Assembly (NCBI RefSeq): GCF_014648875.1
Contig: NZ_BMRY01000009.1
Location: forward strand, 310,001 to 374,000
Length of the DNA stretch: 64,000 nt
Direction of reading: 5' to 3'
Origin: Streptomyces parvus
GTDB taxonomy: Bacteria > Actinomycetota > Actinomycetes > Streptomycetales > Streptomycetaceae
Shown in pieces: positions 16,235 to 25,564 of the stretch. Position 1 is the stretch's first letter. Every line of letters starts with the position of its first letter. Under the pieces are notes generated by a model. It saw only the letters and a list, made by a program, of their open reading frames with translations. It ran no database searches and was not told the origin of the DNA. Position numbers and translations under genes: made by a program.

Positions 16235-18270
16235 CGCAGGAAGGCCCCGGCGACCCCGGCGTCGACGGGGATGTGCAGGCCGGTCGTGTGGGTCAACTCG
16301 CCCCCGGTGAGCGCGAAGACCGCGTTGGCGACATGTTCGGGCAGCACCTCCCGCTTGAGGAGGGTGCGTTGGGCGTAGAACTCGCCGAGCTTCTCCTCCT
16401 CGATCCCGTACGTGGCGGCACGCCGGGCACCCCAGCCACCGGCGAAGATGCCGGAGCCGCGCACCACACCGTCCGGGTTGACTCCGTTGACGCGGATGCT
16501 GTCGCCGCCCAACTCAGCTGCCAACAGGCGTACTTGGTGGGCCTGGTCGGCCTTGGCGGCCGAGTACGCCACATTGTCGGGACCGGCGAAGACCGCGTTC
16601 TTCGAGGCGATGTAGACGAGGTCGCCGCCGAGGCCCTGGGCCCGCATGACGCGCGCGGCCTCGCGGGCGACGAGGAAGGAGCCCCTGGCCATGACGGCGT
16701 GCTGGAGGTCCCAGTCCCGGACCGTGGTCTCTGCCAGCGGCTTGGAGATGGAGATGCCGGCGTTGTTGACCACGAGGTCGACGCCGCCGAAGGCGAGTGC
16801 CGCCGCCGCGAAGGCGCCGGCCACCTGGTCCTCGCTGGTGACGTCGACGGTGACGGCCACCGCCCGGTCGGGGCCGCCCAGTTCCTCGGCGACGGCGGCC
16901 CCGCTCGCCGCGTCGAGGTCGGCGACGACCACGCAGGCGCCCTCCGCGACGAGGCGGCGGGCGATGGCCCGGCCGATGCCGCTGCCCGCGCCGGTCACCA
17001 GGGCGACCCGGGTGGCCAGCGGCTTGGGCCGGGGCATCCGCCGGAGCTTGGCCTCCTCCAGGGCCCAGTACTCGATGCGGAACTTCTCCGACTCCTCGAT
17101 CGGGGCGTAGGAGGAGACGGCTTCCGCGCCGCGCATCACGTTGATCGCGTTGAGGTAGAACTCCCCCGCCACGCGAGCGGTCTGCTTGTCCTTGCCGAAG
17201 CTGAACATCCCCACCCCGGGGATCAGCACGATCGCCGGGTCCGCGCCCCGCATCGGGGGCGAGCCGGGCTCCGCGTGCCGGGTGTAGTAGGCGGCGTACT
17301 CCTCCCGGTAGGCGGTGTGCAGCTCGTTCAACCGACTTACCGCCGCGTCGAGTTCGGCGGTCGGCGGCAGGTCGAGGACCAGGGGCCTGACCTTCGTCCG
17401 CAGGAAGTGGTCCGGGCAGGAGGTGCCGAGGGCCGCGAGCCTGGGGTGTTCGGCGCGGGCGAGGAAGTCCAGCACCGCGTCGGAGTCGTCGAAGTGGCCG
17501 ACCTGGGTGTGATCCCGGGAGGCGAGGGCGCGTACGTACGGGGCGAGGGCGGCGGCCCGCGCACGGCGACCGTCCTCGGGCAGCGCCTCGTACCCCTCGA
17601 TCACCGGCCCGAAGGGTTCCGGCCTGCCGTGGTCGGCGAGGAAGGTCTCGGCGGTGCGGATGATGTGGAGCGCGTTGGCCTCGCACTCCTCGGACGTCGC
17701 ACCCCAGGCGGTGATGCCGTGGCCGCCGAGGACGCAGCCGATGGCTTCGGGGTTGGCCGCCTTCACCGCGGCGATGTCCAGGCCGAGTCGGAATCCGGGG
17801 CGCCGCCAGGGGACCCACGCGACGGTGTCGCCGAAGCAGTCGGCGGTCAGCTTCTCGCCGTCGGCCGCGCAGGCGAGGGCGATCCCGGAGTCCGGGTGCA
17901 GATGGTCGACGTGCGGGGCGTCGACGAGTCCGTGCATGGCGGTGTCGATGGAGGGGGCCGCGCCACCCTTGCCGTGCAGGCAGTAGTCGAAGGCGGCGAC
18001 CATCTCGTCCTCGCGCTCCTCGCCCGCGTAGACGCCGCGCAGGGCGCGCAGGCGGTCGAGGCGGAGGACGGCGAGCCCTTCGGCGGTCAGGGTGCCGAGG
18101 TCGCCGCCGGAGCCCTTGACCCACATCAGCTCGACGTCGTCGCCGGTGACCGGGTCGGGCGCGGCGCCCTTGGCGGAGGCGTTGCCGCCCGCGTAGTTGG
18201 TGTTGCGGGGGTCGGAGCCGAGCCGGTGGGAGCGGGCCAGGAGCGCTGCGGCTTCGGGGTGGAGTGGCAT
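16231..18270 (-). CDS. rhaD: Bifunctional rhamnulose-1-phosphate aldolase / short-chain dehydrogenase
   Basis: 679 residues from ATG 18270; the frame stays open much further upstream but that is the shadow of rhaI. Residues about 1-400 are a class II aldolase/adducin-like domain (YAGGNASAKG, metal-binding HVDHLHPDSGIA, HGITAWG). Residues about 420-679 are an SDR with TGAGSGIG cofactor loop, NNAG and the catalytic YSAAK. The aldolase splits rhamnulose 1-phosphate to dihydroxyacetone phosphate and L-lactaldehyde; the SDR is expected to oxidise L-lactaldehyde, as in the RhaEW fusion of Rhizobium and Bacillus. Second gene of the leftward operon. Confidence 0.94.
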   Translation of the reverse strand: MPLHPEAAALLARSHRLGSDPRNTNYAGGNASAKGAAPDPVTGDDVELMWVKGSGGDLGTLTAEGLAVLRLDRLRALRGVYAGEEREDEMVAAFDYCLHGKGGAAPSIDTAMHGLVDAPHVDHLHPDSGIALACAADGEKLTADCFGDTVAWVPWRRPGFRLGLDIAAVKAANPEAIGCVLGGHGITAWGATSEECEANALHIIRTAETFLADHGRPEPFGPVIEGYEALPEDGRRARAAALAPYVRALASRDHTQVGHFDDSDAVLDFLARAEHPRLAALGTSCPDHFLRTKVRPLVLDLPPTAELDAAVSRLNELHTAYREEYAAYYTRHAEPGSPPMRGADPAIVLIPGVGMFSFGKDKQTARVAGEFYLNAINVMRGAEAVSSYAPIEESEKFRIEYWALEEAKLRRMPRPKPLATRVALVTGAGSGIGRAIARRLVAEGACVVVADLDAASGAAVAEELGGPDRAVAVTVDVTSEDQVAGAFAAAALAFGGVDLVVNNAGISISKPLAETTVRDWDLQHAVMARGSFLVAREAARVMRAQGLGGDLVYIASKNAVFAGPDNVAYSAAKADQAHQVRLLAAELGGDSIRVNGVNPDGVVRGSGIFAGGWGARRAATYGIEEEKLGEFYAQRTLLKREVLPEHVANAVFALTGGELTHTTGLHIPVDAGVAGAFLR

Positions 18271-18380
18271 GGGGTTCCTCGGTGTCCTTCGCTGAGGGAG
18301 GGGCGGGGAGGGGTTCGGGGGCGACGGGCTTTCCGGGTGGGCCTCATGGGGCGGGGCGTGCGGCGCGCATCCGGAACGGC

Positions 18381-19541
18381 CTACGCCCCCCACCCCGCCT
18401 GCTGCCCGCCGATCCGCTCCTCTGCGGTCTTCACCGCCCAGCCGGAGCGCCGGTAGGCGGCCATCGGGTCGCCGTCGAGGCCCTGTTCCTCGCGGACCTC
18501 GGCGAGCAGGGGGCGTACGTCGGTGTTGTAGGCGTCCATCAGCACGGCGTTGGCCTCCAGGACGTCGCCCGTGCGCTGGGCGCCGGCCAGGGCCGCGCGG
18601 TCCACGAGGAGCGCCTTCGCGGTGGCCTCCTGGACGTTCATCACCGAGCGGATGATCGCGGGGATCTTCTCCTCGATGTTGTGGCACTGGTCGAGCATGA
18701 AGGCGACGTCCGCCGTGAGCCCGCCGCCGCGGACGACCTCGTACATGATGCGGAAGAGCTGGAAGGGGTCGGCGGCCCCGACCATGAGGTCGTCGTCGGC
18801 GTAGAAGCGGGAGTTGAAGTCGAACCCGCCGAGCCGGCCCTCGCGCAGCAGGGTCGCGACGATGAACTCGATGTTGGTGCCGGGCGCGTGGTGCCCGGTG
18901 TCCACGACGACCCGCGCCTTCGGGCCCAGCTTGAGGCAGTGGGCGTAGGCCGTCCCCCAGTCCGGGACGTCGGTCGTGTAGAAGGCGGGTTCGAACAGTT
19001 TGTACTCCACGAGCATGCGCTGGTCGTCGCCGAGCCGTTCGTACACGGCGGCCAGTGCCTCGGCGAGCCGGTCCTGCCGCTCGTGGATGTCGTCCTGGCC
19101 GGGGTAGTTCGTGCCGTCCGCGAACCACAGCTTGAGGTCCCGGGACCCCGTCGCGTCCATGATGTCGACGCAGGCCATCAGGTGCTCCAGGGCCTTGCGG
19201 CGCACGGCGGCCTCCGGGTGGCAGACGCTGCCGAGCCGGTAGGCGTCGTCCTGGAAGGTGTTGGCGTTGATCGCCCCGACGGCCAGCCCCCGGTCGCGGA
19301 CGTGCTCGGCGAGGGCCGCGTAGTCGTCGACCGTGTCCCAGGGAATATGGAGGGCGACGGTGGGTGCGGCTCCGGTGAACTCGTGCACCTTCGCCGCGTC
19401 GTCCAGCTTCTCCTGGGGGGTGCGAGGCACGCCGGGCCGGGCGAAGACCTTGAAGCGGGTCCCCGAATTCCCGTACGCCCAGGAGGGCGTCTCGATGGCC
19501 TGGGACGTGAGGGCGGCCTTCACCGTGGCGTGCTCGGTCAC
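18381..19541 (-). CDS. rhaI: L-rhamnose isomerase (Gram-positive RhaI type)
   Basis: 386 residues, a TIM-barrel sugar isomerase of the xylose-isomerase-like superfamily: ALHIPWDTVDDYAALAEHV, KLWFADGTNYPGQDD, MLVEYKLFEPAFYTTDVPDWG, VVDTGHHAPGTNIEF and GGFDFNSRFYADDDLMVG carry the acidic and histidine ligands for the metal pair. Converts L-rhamnose to L-rhamnulose. First gene of the leftward catabolic operon, directly behind two TGAAAC-type operators; 110 bp without features separate it from the aldolase gene. Confidence 0.94.
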   Translation of the reverse strand: MTEHATVKAALTSQAIETPSWAYGNSGTRFKVFARPGVPRTPQEKLDDAAKVHEFTGAAPTVALHIPWDTVDDYAALAEHVRDRGLAVGAINANTFQDDAYRLGSVCHPEAAVRRKALEHLMACVDIMDATGSRDLKLWFADGTNYPGQDDIHERQDRLAEALAAVYERLGDDQRMLVEYKLFEPAFYTTDVPDWGTAYAHCLKLGPKARVVVDTGHHAPGTNIEFIVATLLREGRLGGFDFNSRFYADDDLMVGAADPFQLFRIMYEVVRGGGLTADVAFMLDQCHNIEEKIPAIIRSVMNVQEATAKALLVDRAALAGAQRTGDVLEANAVLMDAYNTDVRPLLAEVREEQGLDGDPMAAYRRSGWAVKTAEERIGGQQAGWGA

Positions 19542-19574
19542 TTCGTCGCTCCTGTGACGTCGGTGTGAACGCGA

Positions 19575-19594
19575 ATGAATCTGAAACGATTCAT
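19575..19594. promoter_or_regulatory. LacI-type operator 1 in the rha divergent promoter
   Basis: ATGAATC-N6-GATTCAT is a perfect 7-bp inverted repeat, and inside it TGAAACGATTCA is close to the classic LacI-family half-site arrangement. It lies 34 bp upstream of the rhaI start, so occupancy would block leftward transcription. The likely ligand is the LacI-type protein encoded at 24524. Confidence 0.75.
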
Positions 19595-19748
19595 GCGAGG
19601 TTGAAGGTAGGAGCGCCCCCAGGGGCTGTCAACCCTTCCGGCAGACCTGACACTGCAGAACCTGATGACTTCAAGGGGCAGTTGAGAATTTGCGTTCAGC
19701 CCCATTGACGCGCCCCGAGGGACCTGCCTAACGTCCCGGCAACTCATT

Positions 19749-19760
19749 TGAAACCTTTCA
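19749..19760. promoter_or_regulatory. LacI-type operator 2 in the rha divergent promoter
   Basis: TGAAACCTTTCA, a perfect TGAAA/TTTCA inverted repeat with a CC centre, 43 bp upstream of the ABC ATPase start. It shares the TGAAAC half-site with operator 1, 156 bp away, so one repressor could bind both and possibly loop the DNA between them. Confidence 0.75.
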
Positions 19761-19802
19761 CGATGCCGTGAGGACGCCCTCCGCATCGTCGAGGAGCCAC
19801 CG

Positions 19803-21320
19803 ATGACCCACCGGTCCGCCAAGGATCCGGCCCCCGTGCTGGCCCTGAGGGGCATCTCGAAGTCGTTCGGCGCCGTGCGCGCCCTGCGGGACGTGTCCCT
19901 CGACCTGTTCCCCGGCGAGGTCCACGCGCTCGCCGGGGAGAACGGCGCGGGCAAGTCGACCCTGATCAAGACCCTCGCCGGAGTGCACCGGCCCGACAGC
20001 GGCCGGGTTCTGCTGGACGGCGAGCCGGTCGCCTTCCACGGTCCCGCCGACGCCCGCGACGCCGGTATCGCCGTCATCTACCAGGAGCCGACGCTCTTCC
20101 CCGACCTGTCCATCGCTGAGAACATCTTCATGGGCCGTCAGCCCCGCCGGGCGCTCGGCCGCATCGACCACCGGGCCACCCGGACCGCCACGGCCGCTCT
20201 GATGCACCGGCTCGGGGTCGAGCTCGACCCCGACCGCCCGGCGCGCGGCCTGTCGATCGCGGACCAGCAGATCGTGGAGATCGCCAAGGCCCTCTCCTTC
20301 GAGGCCCGCGTCCTGATCATGGACGAGCCGACCGCCGCCCTGACGGGCAGCGAGGTGGCGCGCCTCTTCCGCGTGGTCCGGGCGCTGCGCGAGCAGGGGG
20401 CGGCCGTGCTGTTCATCTCGCACCGGCTGGAGGAGATCTTCCGTATCTGCGAACGCGTCACGACCCTGCGGGACGGGGCGCTGATCGCCGGTGAACCGTT
20501 GGCCGGCATGACGGAGGAGGACCTGGTCCGACGGATGGTCGGCCGGGAACTGGACGAGCTGTATCCGAAGCAGCACGTGGAGGCGGGCGAGGTCGCCCTC
20601 AGCGTCCGGCGGCTCACCCGCGAGGGCGTGTTCACCGACGTCTCCTTCGAGGTGCGGTGCGGCGAGATCGTCGGCATGGCGGGGCTGGTCGGCGCCGGGC
20701 GTACGGAGGTGGCGCGGGCCGTCTTCGGCGTCGACCGGTGGGACGCGGGCGAGGTCGAGGTGGCCGGGCGGGCACTCGTCAACGGTGCCCCGTCCACCGC
20801 CATGGCCGCCGGGCTCGCCCTGGTCCCCGAGGACCGGCGGGCGCAGGGCCTGGTGATGGGCATGTCCATCGAGCGGAACATCGGGCTGACCGGGCTGCGC
20901 GCCACCCGGCGGGCGGGGCTGATGGACCGGGGGGCGGAGCGCAGCCGCTCGCTCGACTGGGCGGTCCGGCTCCAGGTGAAGTACGCCCGCATCGCCGATG
21001 CCGTCTCCACCCTGTCCGGCGGCAACCAGCAGAAGGTGGTGCTGGCCAAGTGGCTGGCGACCGGGCCTTCCGTGCTGATCGTCGACGAGCCGACGCGCGG
21101 GATCGACGTCGGCACCAAGGCGGAGGTGCACCGGCTGCTCAGCGCGCTGGCGGCCGACGGGGTGGCGGTGCTGATGATCTCCTCCGATCTGCCGGAGATC
21201 CTCGGCATGGCCGACCGGGTGCTGGTGATGCACGAGGGGCGGCTGACCGCCGAGATCCCCCGTTCCGACGCCACCGAGGAGACCGTGATGGCCGCAGCCA
21301 CGGGGAGGGCCGCCGCATGA
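19803..21320 (+). CDS. rhaT: Rhamnose ABC transporter, double ATP-binding protein
   Basis: 505 residues with two ABC domains. Domain 1 (about 10-245) has GENGAGKSTLIKTLAG, a modified signature LSIADQQIVEIAKAL and DEPTAAL. Domain 2 (about 260-500) has a weak Walker A (GLVGAGRTEVARAVFG), the signature LSGGNQQKVVLAKWL and IVDEPTRGIDVGTK. This arrangement is standard for CUT2-class (ribose/rhamnose-type) importers, where only one site hydrolyses efficiently. Substrate assignment to L-rhamnose rests on the divergent rhaI/rhaD/rhaB operon and the shared operator region. ATGA overlap with the next gene. Confidence 0.92.
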   Translation: MTHRSAKDPAPVLALRGISKSFGAVRALRDVSLDLFPGEVHALAGENGAGKSTLIKTLAGVHRPDSGRVLLDGEPVAFHGPADARDAGIAVIYQEPTLFPDLSIAENIFMGRQPRRALGRIDHRATRTATAALMHRLGVELDPDRPARGLSIADQQIVEIAKALSFEARVLIMDEPTAALTGSEVARLFRVVRALREQGAAVLFISHRLEEIFRICERVTTLRDGALIAGEPLAGMTEEDLVRRMVGRELDELYPKQHVEAGEVALSVRRLTREGVFTDVSFEVRCGEIVGMAGLVGAGRTEVARAVFGVDRWDAGEVEVAGRALVNGAPSTAMAAGLALVPEDRRAQGLVMGMSIERNIGLTGLRATRRAGLMDRGAERSRSLDWAVRLQVKYARIADAVSTLSGGNQQKVVLAKWLATGPSVLIVDEPTRGIDVGTKAEVHRLLSALAADGVAVLMISSDLPEILGMADRVLVMHEGRLTAEIPRSDATEETVMAAATGRAAA

Positions 21321-22357
21321 CGGTGACGACGACCGAACCGGCGCCCGTCGCGCCGGTCCCCGCCTCCAGCGGCACCCGGCTGGTGGACCGCGTCTTCAAG
21401 ATGCGTGAACTCGCCATCTTCGTGCTCCTGTTGGCGATGCTCGCGCTGACCCAGCTGGGCAACAGCGCGTTCCTCTCCGAGCAGGGCGTCAAGGACCTGC
21501 TGCTCAACGCCACGATCCTGGTACTGGTCGCCACCGGCCAGGCGCTGGTGGTCATCACCCGCAACGTTGACCTGTCGGTCGGCTCGACGCTGGGCATCAG
21601 CGCCTTCGCCGCCGGGACGTACCTCCAGGGCGGCGGGCACCCGGTGGTCGCCGTGGTGCTGGCCGTGCTGCTCGGCGTCGGCTTCGGCCTGCTGAACGGG
21701 CTGCTCGTGAGCCTCGGCCAGGTGCCCGCCCTGGTGGTGACGCTCGGGACGCTCTACATCATCCGGGGCATCGACTCGATCTGGGTCGGCTCGCGCCAGA
21801 TCACGGCGGCCGATCTCCCGGACGGATTCGTGGACTTCGGCTCCGGCGGGGTCTCGGCGGTGCCGTGGCTCGCACTGATCGCCCTGGCGGTGCTGGTGTC
21901 GACGGCGTATTACCTCAAGCACTTCGGCAGCGGGCGCGAGCTGTACGCGCTGGGCTCCAACCCGGAGGCTGCGCGGCTGGCCGGGATTCCCGTACGCCGG
22001 CGGATCCTGCTGGCCTACACCTTCTGCGGGGCGCTGGCCGGGCTCGCGGGGGCGCTGTATCTGGCGCGCTTCGGGAATGTCGACTCCGGCACGGGCACGG
22101 GTTACGAACTCACCGTCGTCAGCGCGGTCGTGGTCGGCGGGGTGGTCTTCACCGGGGGCTCCGGCACGGTGTACGGCGCGGCGCTCGGTGCGCTGCTGCT
22201 GACCTCGGTGAACAGCGTGCTGCCCGCGCTCGGCGTCAGCTCCGTGTGGGTGCTCGCGATCAACGGAATCCTGCTCATCCTCGCCATCGCGGTGGACCGG
22301 ATCGTGGCCCTGCGCGTGGCGTCCGCCCTGAAGAAGAGGAACGCCCGCCATGGCTGA
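21317..22357 (+). CDS. rhaP: Rhamnose ABC transporter permease 1
   Basis: 346 residues from ATG 21317 overlapping the ATPase stop. BPD_transp_2-type permease of the CUT2 class with about 9-10 hydrophobic segments; hallmark NVDLSVGSTLGISAFAAG and ALGSNPEAARLAGIPVRR (the ATPase-contact loop), then VVGGVVFTGGSGTVYGAALGA. The first 35 residues are cytoplasmic and Pro/Thr-rich. Forms the membrane channel with permease 2, which it overlaps by 8 bp. Confidence 0.92.
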   Translation: MTVTTTEPAPVAPVPASSGTRLVDRVFKMRELAIFVLLLAMLALTQLGNSAFLSEQGVKDLLLNATILVLVATGQALVVITRNVDLSVGSTLGISAFAAGTYLQGGGHPVVAVVLAVLLGVGFGLLNGLLVSLGQVPALVVTLGTLYIIRGIDSIWVGSRQITAADLPDGFVDFGSGGVSAVPWLALIALAVLVSTAYYLKHFGSGRELYALGSNPEAARLAGIPVRRRILLAYTFCGALAGLAGALYLARFGNVDSGTGTGYELTVVSAVVVGGVVFTGGSGTVYGAALGALLLTSVNSVLPALGVSSVWVLAINGILLILAIAVDRIVALRVASALKKRNARHG

Positions 22358-23342
22358 CTCCGCACTCGCGCGCGCCGTCCGCTGGGACACGGTCGTCGGC
22401 GCCCTCCTGATCGTGGTGCTGCTGCTGTCCTTCGGCTTCGTCGACGGTTTCGGCAACGCCCTCAACCTGTCGTTCCTGATCGGCAACACCCTGCCCATCG
22501 CGCTCATCGCCCTGCCGATGACCCTCCTGGTGGTCTCCGGGGAGATCGATCTGTCGGTGGCGTCCACGGCCGGACTCTCGGGGGCGGTGATGGGGGCGCT
22601 GTGGAACCAGGGCCTGCCGATCGAGGCGGTCATCCCGATCTGTCTGCTGCTCGGTGTGGTCTGCGGGCTGGTCAACGGGCTGTTGGTCACCCGCCTCGGG
22701 CTGCCGTCCCTCGCGGTCACCATCGGGACGCTGGCCGCCTACCGGGGCATCGCGCAGATCGTGCTGGGCTCGGACGCGGTCACCGATTTCCCTTCCCCCT
22801 ACCTGGACTTCGCCGCCGGGCGGATCGGCGACACGTTCGTCCCGTACGCCCTCCTGCCGTTCCTGGCCCTGCTCGCGGTCGCCGTACTCGCTCTGCACGC
22901 AACGCCGTTCGGGCGCTCGCTGTTCGCGACGGGCGCCAACGATGAGGCGGCCAGGTTCGCGGGCGTACGGGTGAAGCGGCAGAAGCTGATCCTGTTCACG
23001 GTGACCGGGCTGATGGCCTCGCTCACCGGAGTGTTCTGGGCACTGCACTACGCCAGCGCCCGATTCGACAACGCCACCGGTCTCGAACTGTCCGTGGTGG
23101 CCGCCGTGTTGCTCGGCGGCATCGACTTCGACGGCGGCAAGGGCACGCTCGGCGGCGCGATCGCGGGCGTGTTCCTGCTCGGCGCGCTGCAGAACGTGAT
23201 GAGCCTCGGGGACGTCTCCGCACAGTCCCAGATCGTCGTCACCGGCGTGCTGCTCGTGCTCTCCGTGCTCGGCCCGCGCGTCGCCCGCCAAATCTCCGCC
23301 GCGAGGGCGGGGCGGCGGACCGCCTCGGCCCCGACTCCCTGA
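22350..23342 (+). CDS. rhaQ: Rhamnose ABC transporter permease 2
   Basis: 330 residues, paralogous to permease 1: GEIDLSVASTAGLSGAVMG, ATGANDEAARFAGVRVKRQK as contact loop and LLGGIDFDGGKGTLGGAIAG. About 9 membrane segments. Starts 8 bp inside the preceding gene and is followed after 37 bp by the binding-protein gene. A heterodimer of the two permeases is the usual arrangement for rhamnose importers. Confidence 0.92.
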   Translation: MADSALARAVRWDTVVGALLIVVLLLSFGFVDGFGNALNLSFLIGNTLPIALIALPMTLLVVSGEIDLSVASTAGLSGAVMGALWNQGLPIEAVIPICLLLGVVCGLVNGLLVTRLGLPSLAVTIGTLAAYRGIAQIVLGSDAVTDFPSPYLDFAAGRIGDTFVPYALLPFLALLAVAVLALHATPFGRSLFATGANDEAARFAGVRVKRQKLILFTVTGLMASLTGVFWALHYASARFDNATGLELSVVAAVLLGGIDFDGGKGTLGGAIAGVFLLGALQNVMSLGDVSAQSQIVVTGVLLVLSVLGPRVARQISAARAGRRTASAPTP

Positions 23343-23379
23343 CCCCGTGCCCGTACCTTCTTCCGCAAAGGACCCTGCC

Positions 23380-24462
23380 ATGCGTACGTCATCGATCCGC
23401 CGAACCTGTGCGGCGCTGGCCGCCGTCACCTCCCTCGCGCTCGCCGTCACCGCCTGCGGGGGCACCACCAAGAGCGATGTGAAGAAGGAGAGCGGTTCGG
23501 CCGCCTCGGCCGGCGAGGCGGACCCGAACGCTCCCACCAAGAAGGGGCTGACCGTGGGCTTCCTGCCCAAGCAGGTCAACAACCCCTACTTCACCACCGC
23601 CGACAAGGGCGGGCAGAAGGCCGTCGAGGCGCTGGGGTCCACCTTCAAGGAGGTCGGCCCGACCAGCGCCACCGACACCTCCGGCCAGGTCTCCTACGTC
23701 AACACCCTCACTCAGCAGCAGGTCGACGCCATCGCCGTGTCCGCGCAGGCCCCGGGGGCCCTGTGCACCGCGCTCAAGCAGGCCATGAAGAACGGCGTCA
23801 AGGTCGTCACGTACGACTCCGACACCAAGCCCGACTGCCGCAACGTGTTCGTGTCCCAGGCGGGGGCCGAGGACCTGGGCCGCACACAGGTCCAGCTGCT
23901 CGCCGAACAGATCGGCTACAGGGGCGAGATCGCGATCCTGTCCGCCGCCCAGACGGCGACGAACCAGAACCTGTGGATCGACTACATGAAGGACGAGCTG
24001 AAGGACCCCAAGTACAAGGACGTCAAGCTGGTGAAGGTGGCGTACGGGAACGACGACGCCCAGCAGTCCTTCCAGCAGACGCAGGGGCTGCTCCAGGAGT
24101 ATCCGAAGCTCGCCGGGATCGTGTCGCCGACCACCGTCGGCATCAAGGCGGCGGCGCAGTACCTGTCCGGTTCGAAGTACCGGGGCAAGGTGAAGCTGTC
24201 CGGCCTCGGCACCCCCAACGATCTGCGGTCGTACGTGAAGAACGGCACGGTCGAGGCGTTCGAGCTGTGGGACCCGGCGAAGCTCGGCGAGCTGGCCGGC
24301 CACGCCTCGGTCGCCCTGGCGTCCGGGCAGATCACCGGCAAGGAGGGGCAGACCTTCGAGGCGGGCGAGCTGGGAACATACACGATCGGGAAGGACGGGG
24401 TGGTCGACCTGGGCAAGCCGACGGTGTTCGACAAGGACAACATCGACGACTTCGACTTCTGA
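23380..24462 (+). CDS. rhaS: Rhamnose-binding lipoprotein of the ABC importer
   Basis: 360 residues from ATG 23380, chosen because AAAGGA lies 9 bp upstream and because it gives a clean lipoprotein signal ending LAVTAC (lipobox VTAC); the in-frame GTG at 23347 would add 11 residues. Mature protein is a type I periplasmic binding fold (LTVGFLPKQVNNPYF, GPTSATDTSGQVSYV, VVTYDSDTKPDCRNVFV), typical of CUT2 sugar-binding proteins. Delivers L-rhamnose to the two permeases. Confidence 0.92.
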   Translation: MRTSSIRRTCAALAAVTSLALAVTACGGTTKSDVKKESGSAASAGEADPNAPTKKGLTVGFLPKQVNNPYFTTADKGGQKAVEALGSTFKEVGPTSATDTSGQVSYVNTLTQQQVDAIAVSAQAPGALCTALKQAMKNGVKVVTYDSDTKPDCRNVFVSQAGAEDLGRTQVQLLAEQIGYRGEIAILSAAQTATNQNLWIDYMKDELKDPKYKDVKLVKVAYGNDDAQQSFQQTQGLLQEYPKLAGIVSPTTVGIKAAAQYLSGSKYRGKVKLSGLGTPNDLRSYVKNGTVEAFELWDPAKLGELAGHASVALASGQITGKEGQTFEAGELGTYTIGKDGVVDLGKPTVFDKDNIDDFDF

Positions 24463-24523
24463 TGGGCGCGGATAGGCTGAGGGTCCGTTCCGCGTCCCTC
24501 GCCCCTGTGGAGGTCTCCGTCTG

Positions 24524-25549
24524 ATGGCCCGGTCGGTGGGGATCAAGGACGTGGCCCGGGCCGCCGGAGTATCGGTGGGCACGGTCTCCAACGTCATCAA
24601 CCGCCCGGACACGGTCGGTCCCGATGCCCGTGCCCGCGTCCTGTCGGCGATCGACCGGCTCGGTTACGTCCGCAGCGAGTCGGCGCGGCAGTTGCGGGCA
24701 GGGCGCAGCCGGATCATGGGGCTGCTGGTCCTCGACATGGGCAACCCGTTCTTCGTGGACGTGGCGCGCGGGGCGGAGCGGGCCGCGCGGGAGGCGGGGC
24801 TCGGTGTCATGGTCTGCAACAGTGCGCAGAGTCCCGGCGAGGAGGCGGAGTACCTGTCGCTCTTCGCGGAACAGCGGGTCCGGGGGGTGCTGCTCACCCC
24901 GGCCGACGCGACCGGGCGCAACATCGCGGCGTTCCGGCGGCACGACATCCCGTTCGTCCTCGTCGACCGGGTCGCGGAGGGGACCACGGAGTGCTCGGTG
25001 TCGGTCGACGACGTGGCGGGCGGGGCGCTGGCGGTGCGGCATCTGCTGGACGCCGGGCACCGCTCCATCGCCTACGTGAGCGGGCCGCCCGGTTTCAACC
25101 AGGTCCGGGACCGCCGTACGGGGGCGCTGGCGGCGCTCGCCGATGCGGGGCTCGGCCCGGAGGCCCTGCGGGAGCTGCCCACGGAGCGGCTGGACGTGGC
25201 GGCGGGGCGGGACGCGGGGGCCCGGCTGCTGGGGCTGTCCGACCGGCCGACCGCCGTGTTCTGCGCCAACGACCTGCTCGCGCTGGGGGTGTTGCAGTCG
25301 CTGTTCGCCGCCGGGGTCTCCGTACCCGATGATCTGGCCCTGGTGGGGTACGACGACATCGAGTTCGCGGCGGCGGCGGCGGTGCCGCTCACGTCGGTGC
25401 GGCAGCCGGCGGCGACGATGGGGGCGCTGGCGGCCGGTCTGCTCCTGGAGGAGACCGGGGCGGGGGCGTCCGAGGGGGCGCACGAGCACCGGCGTGTGGT
25501 GCTGCAGCCGGAGCTGGTGGTGCGGCGGTCCAGTCTCGCCGCTCGCTGA
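24524..25549 (+). CDS. rhaR: LacI-family regulator of rhamnose catabolism
   Basis: 341 residues. N-terminal LacI HTH VGIKDVARAAGVSVGTVSNVINRPDTVG and hinge helix ESARQLRAGRS, then a periplasmic-binding-like effector domain (GLLVLDMGNPFFVDVARGAERAA, SVSVDDVAGGALAVRHLLDAGH, DDLALVGYDDIEFAAAAAVPLTSVRQP). It closes the importer operon and is the only LacI-type gene close to the TGAAAC operators in the rha intergenic region, so it probably represses both arms until L-rhamnose or a derivative binds. The gene name is by role, not by orthology. Confidence 0.88.
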   Translation: MARSVGIKDVARAAGVSVGTVSNVINRPDTVGPDARARVLSAIDRLGYVRSESARQLRAGRSRIMGLLVLDMGNPFFVDVARGAERAAREAGLGVMVCNSAQSPGEEAEYLSLFAEQRVRGVLLTPADATGRNIAAFRRHDIPFVLVDRVAEGTTECSVSVDDVAGGALAVRHLLDAGHRSIAYVSGPPGFNQVRDRRTGALAALADAGLGPEALRELPTERLDVAAGRDAGARLLGLSDRPTAVFCANDLLALGVLQSLFAAGVSVPDDLALVGYDDIEFAAAAAVPLTSVRQPAATMGALAAGLLLEETGAGASEGAHEHRRVVLQPELVVRRSSLAAR

Positions 25550-25564
25550 GGAGACGGCCGACGG

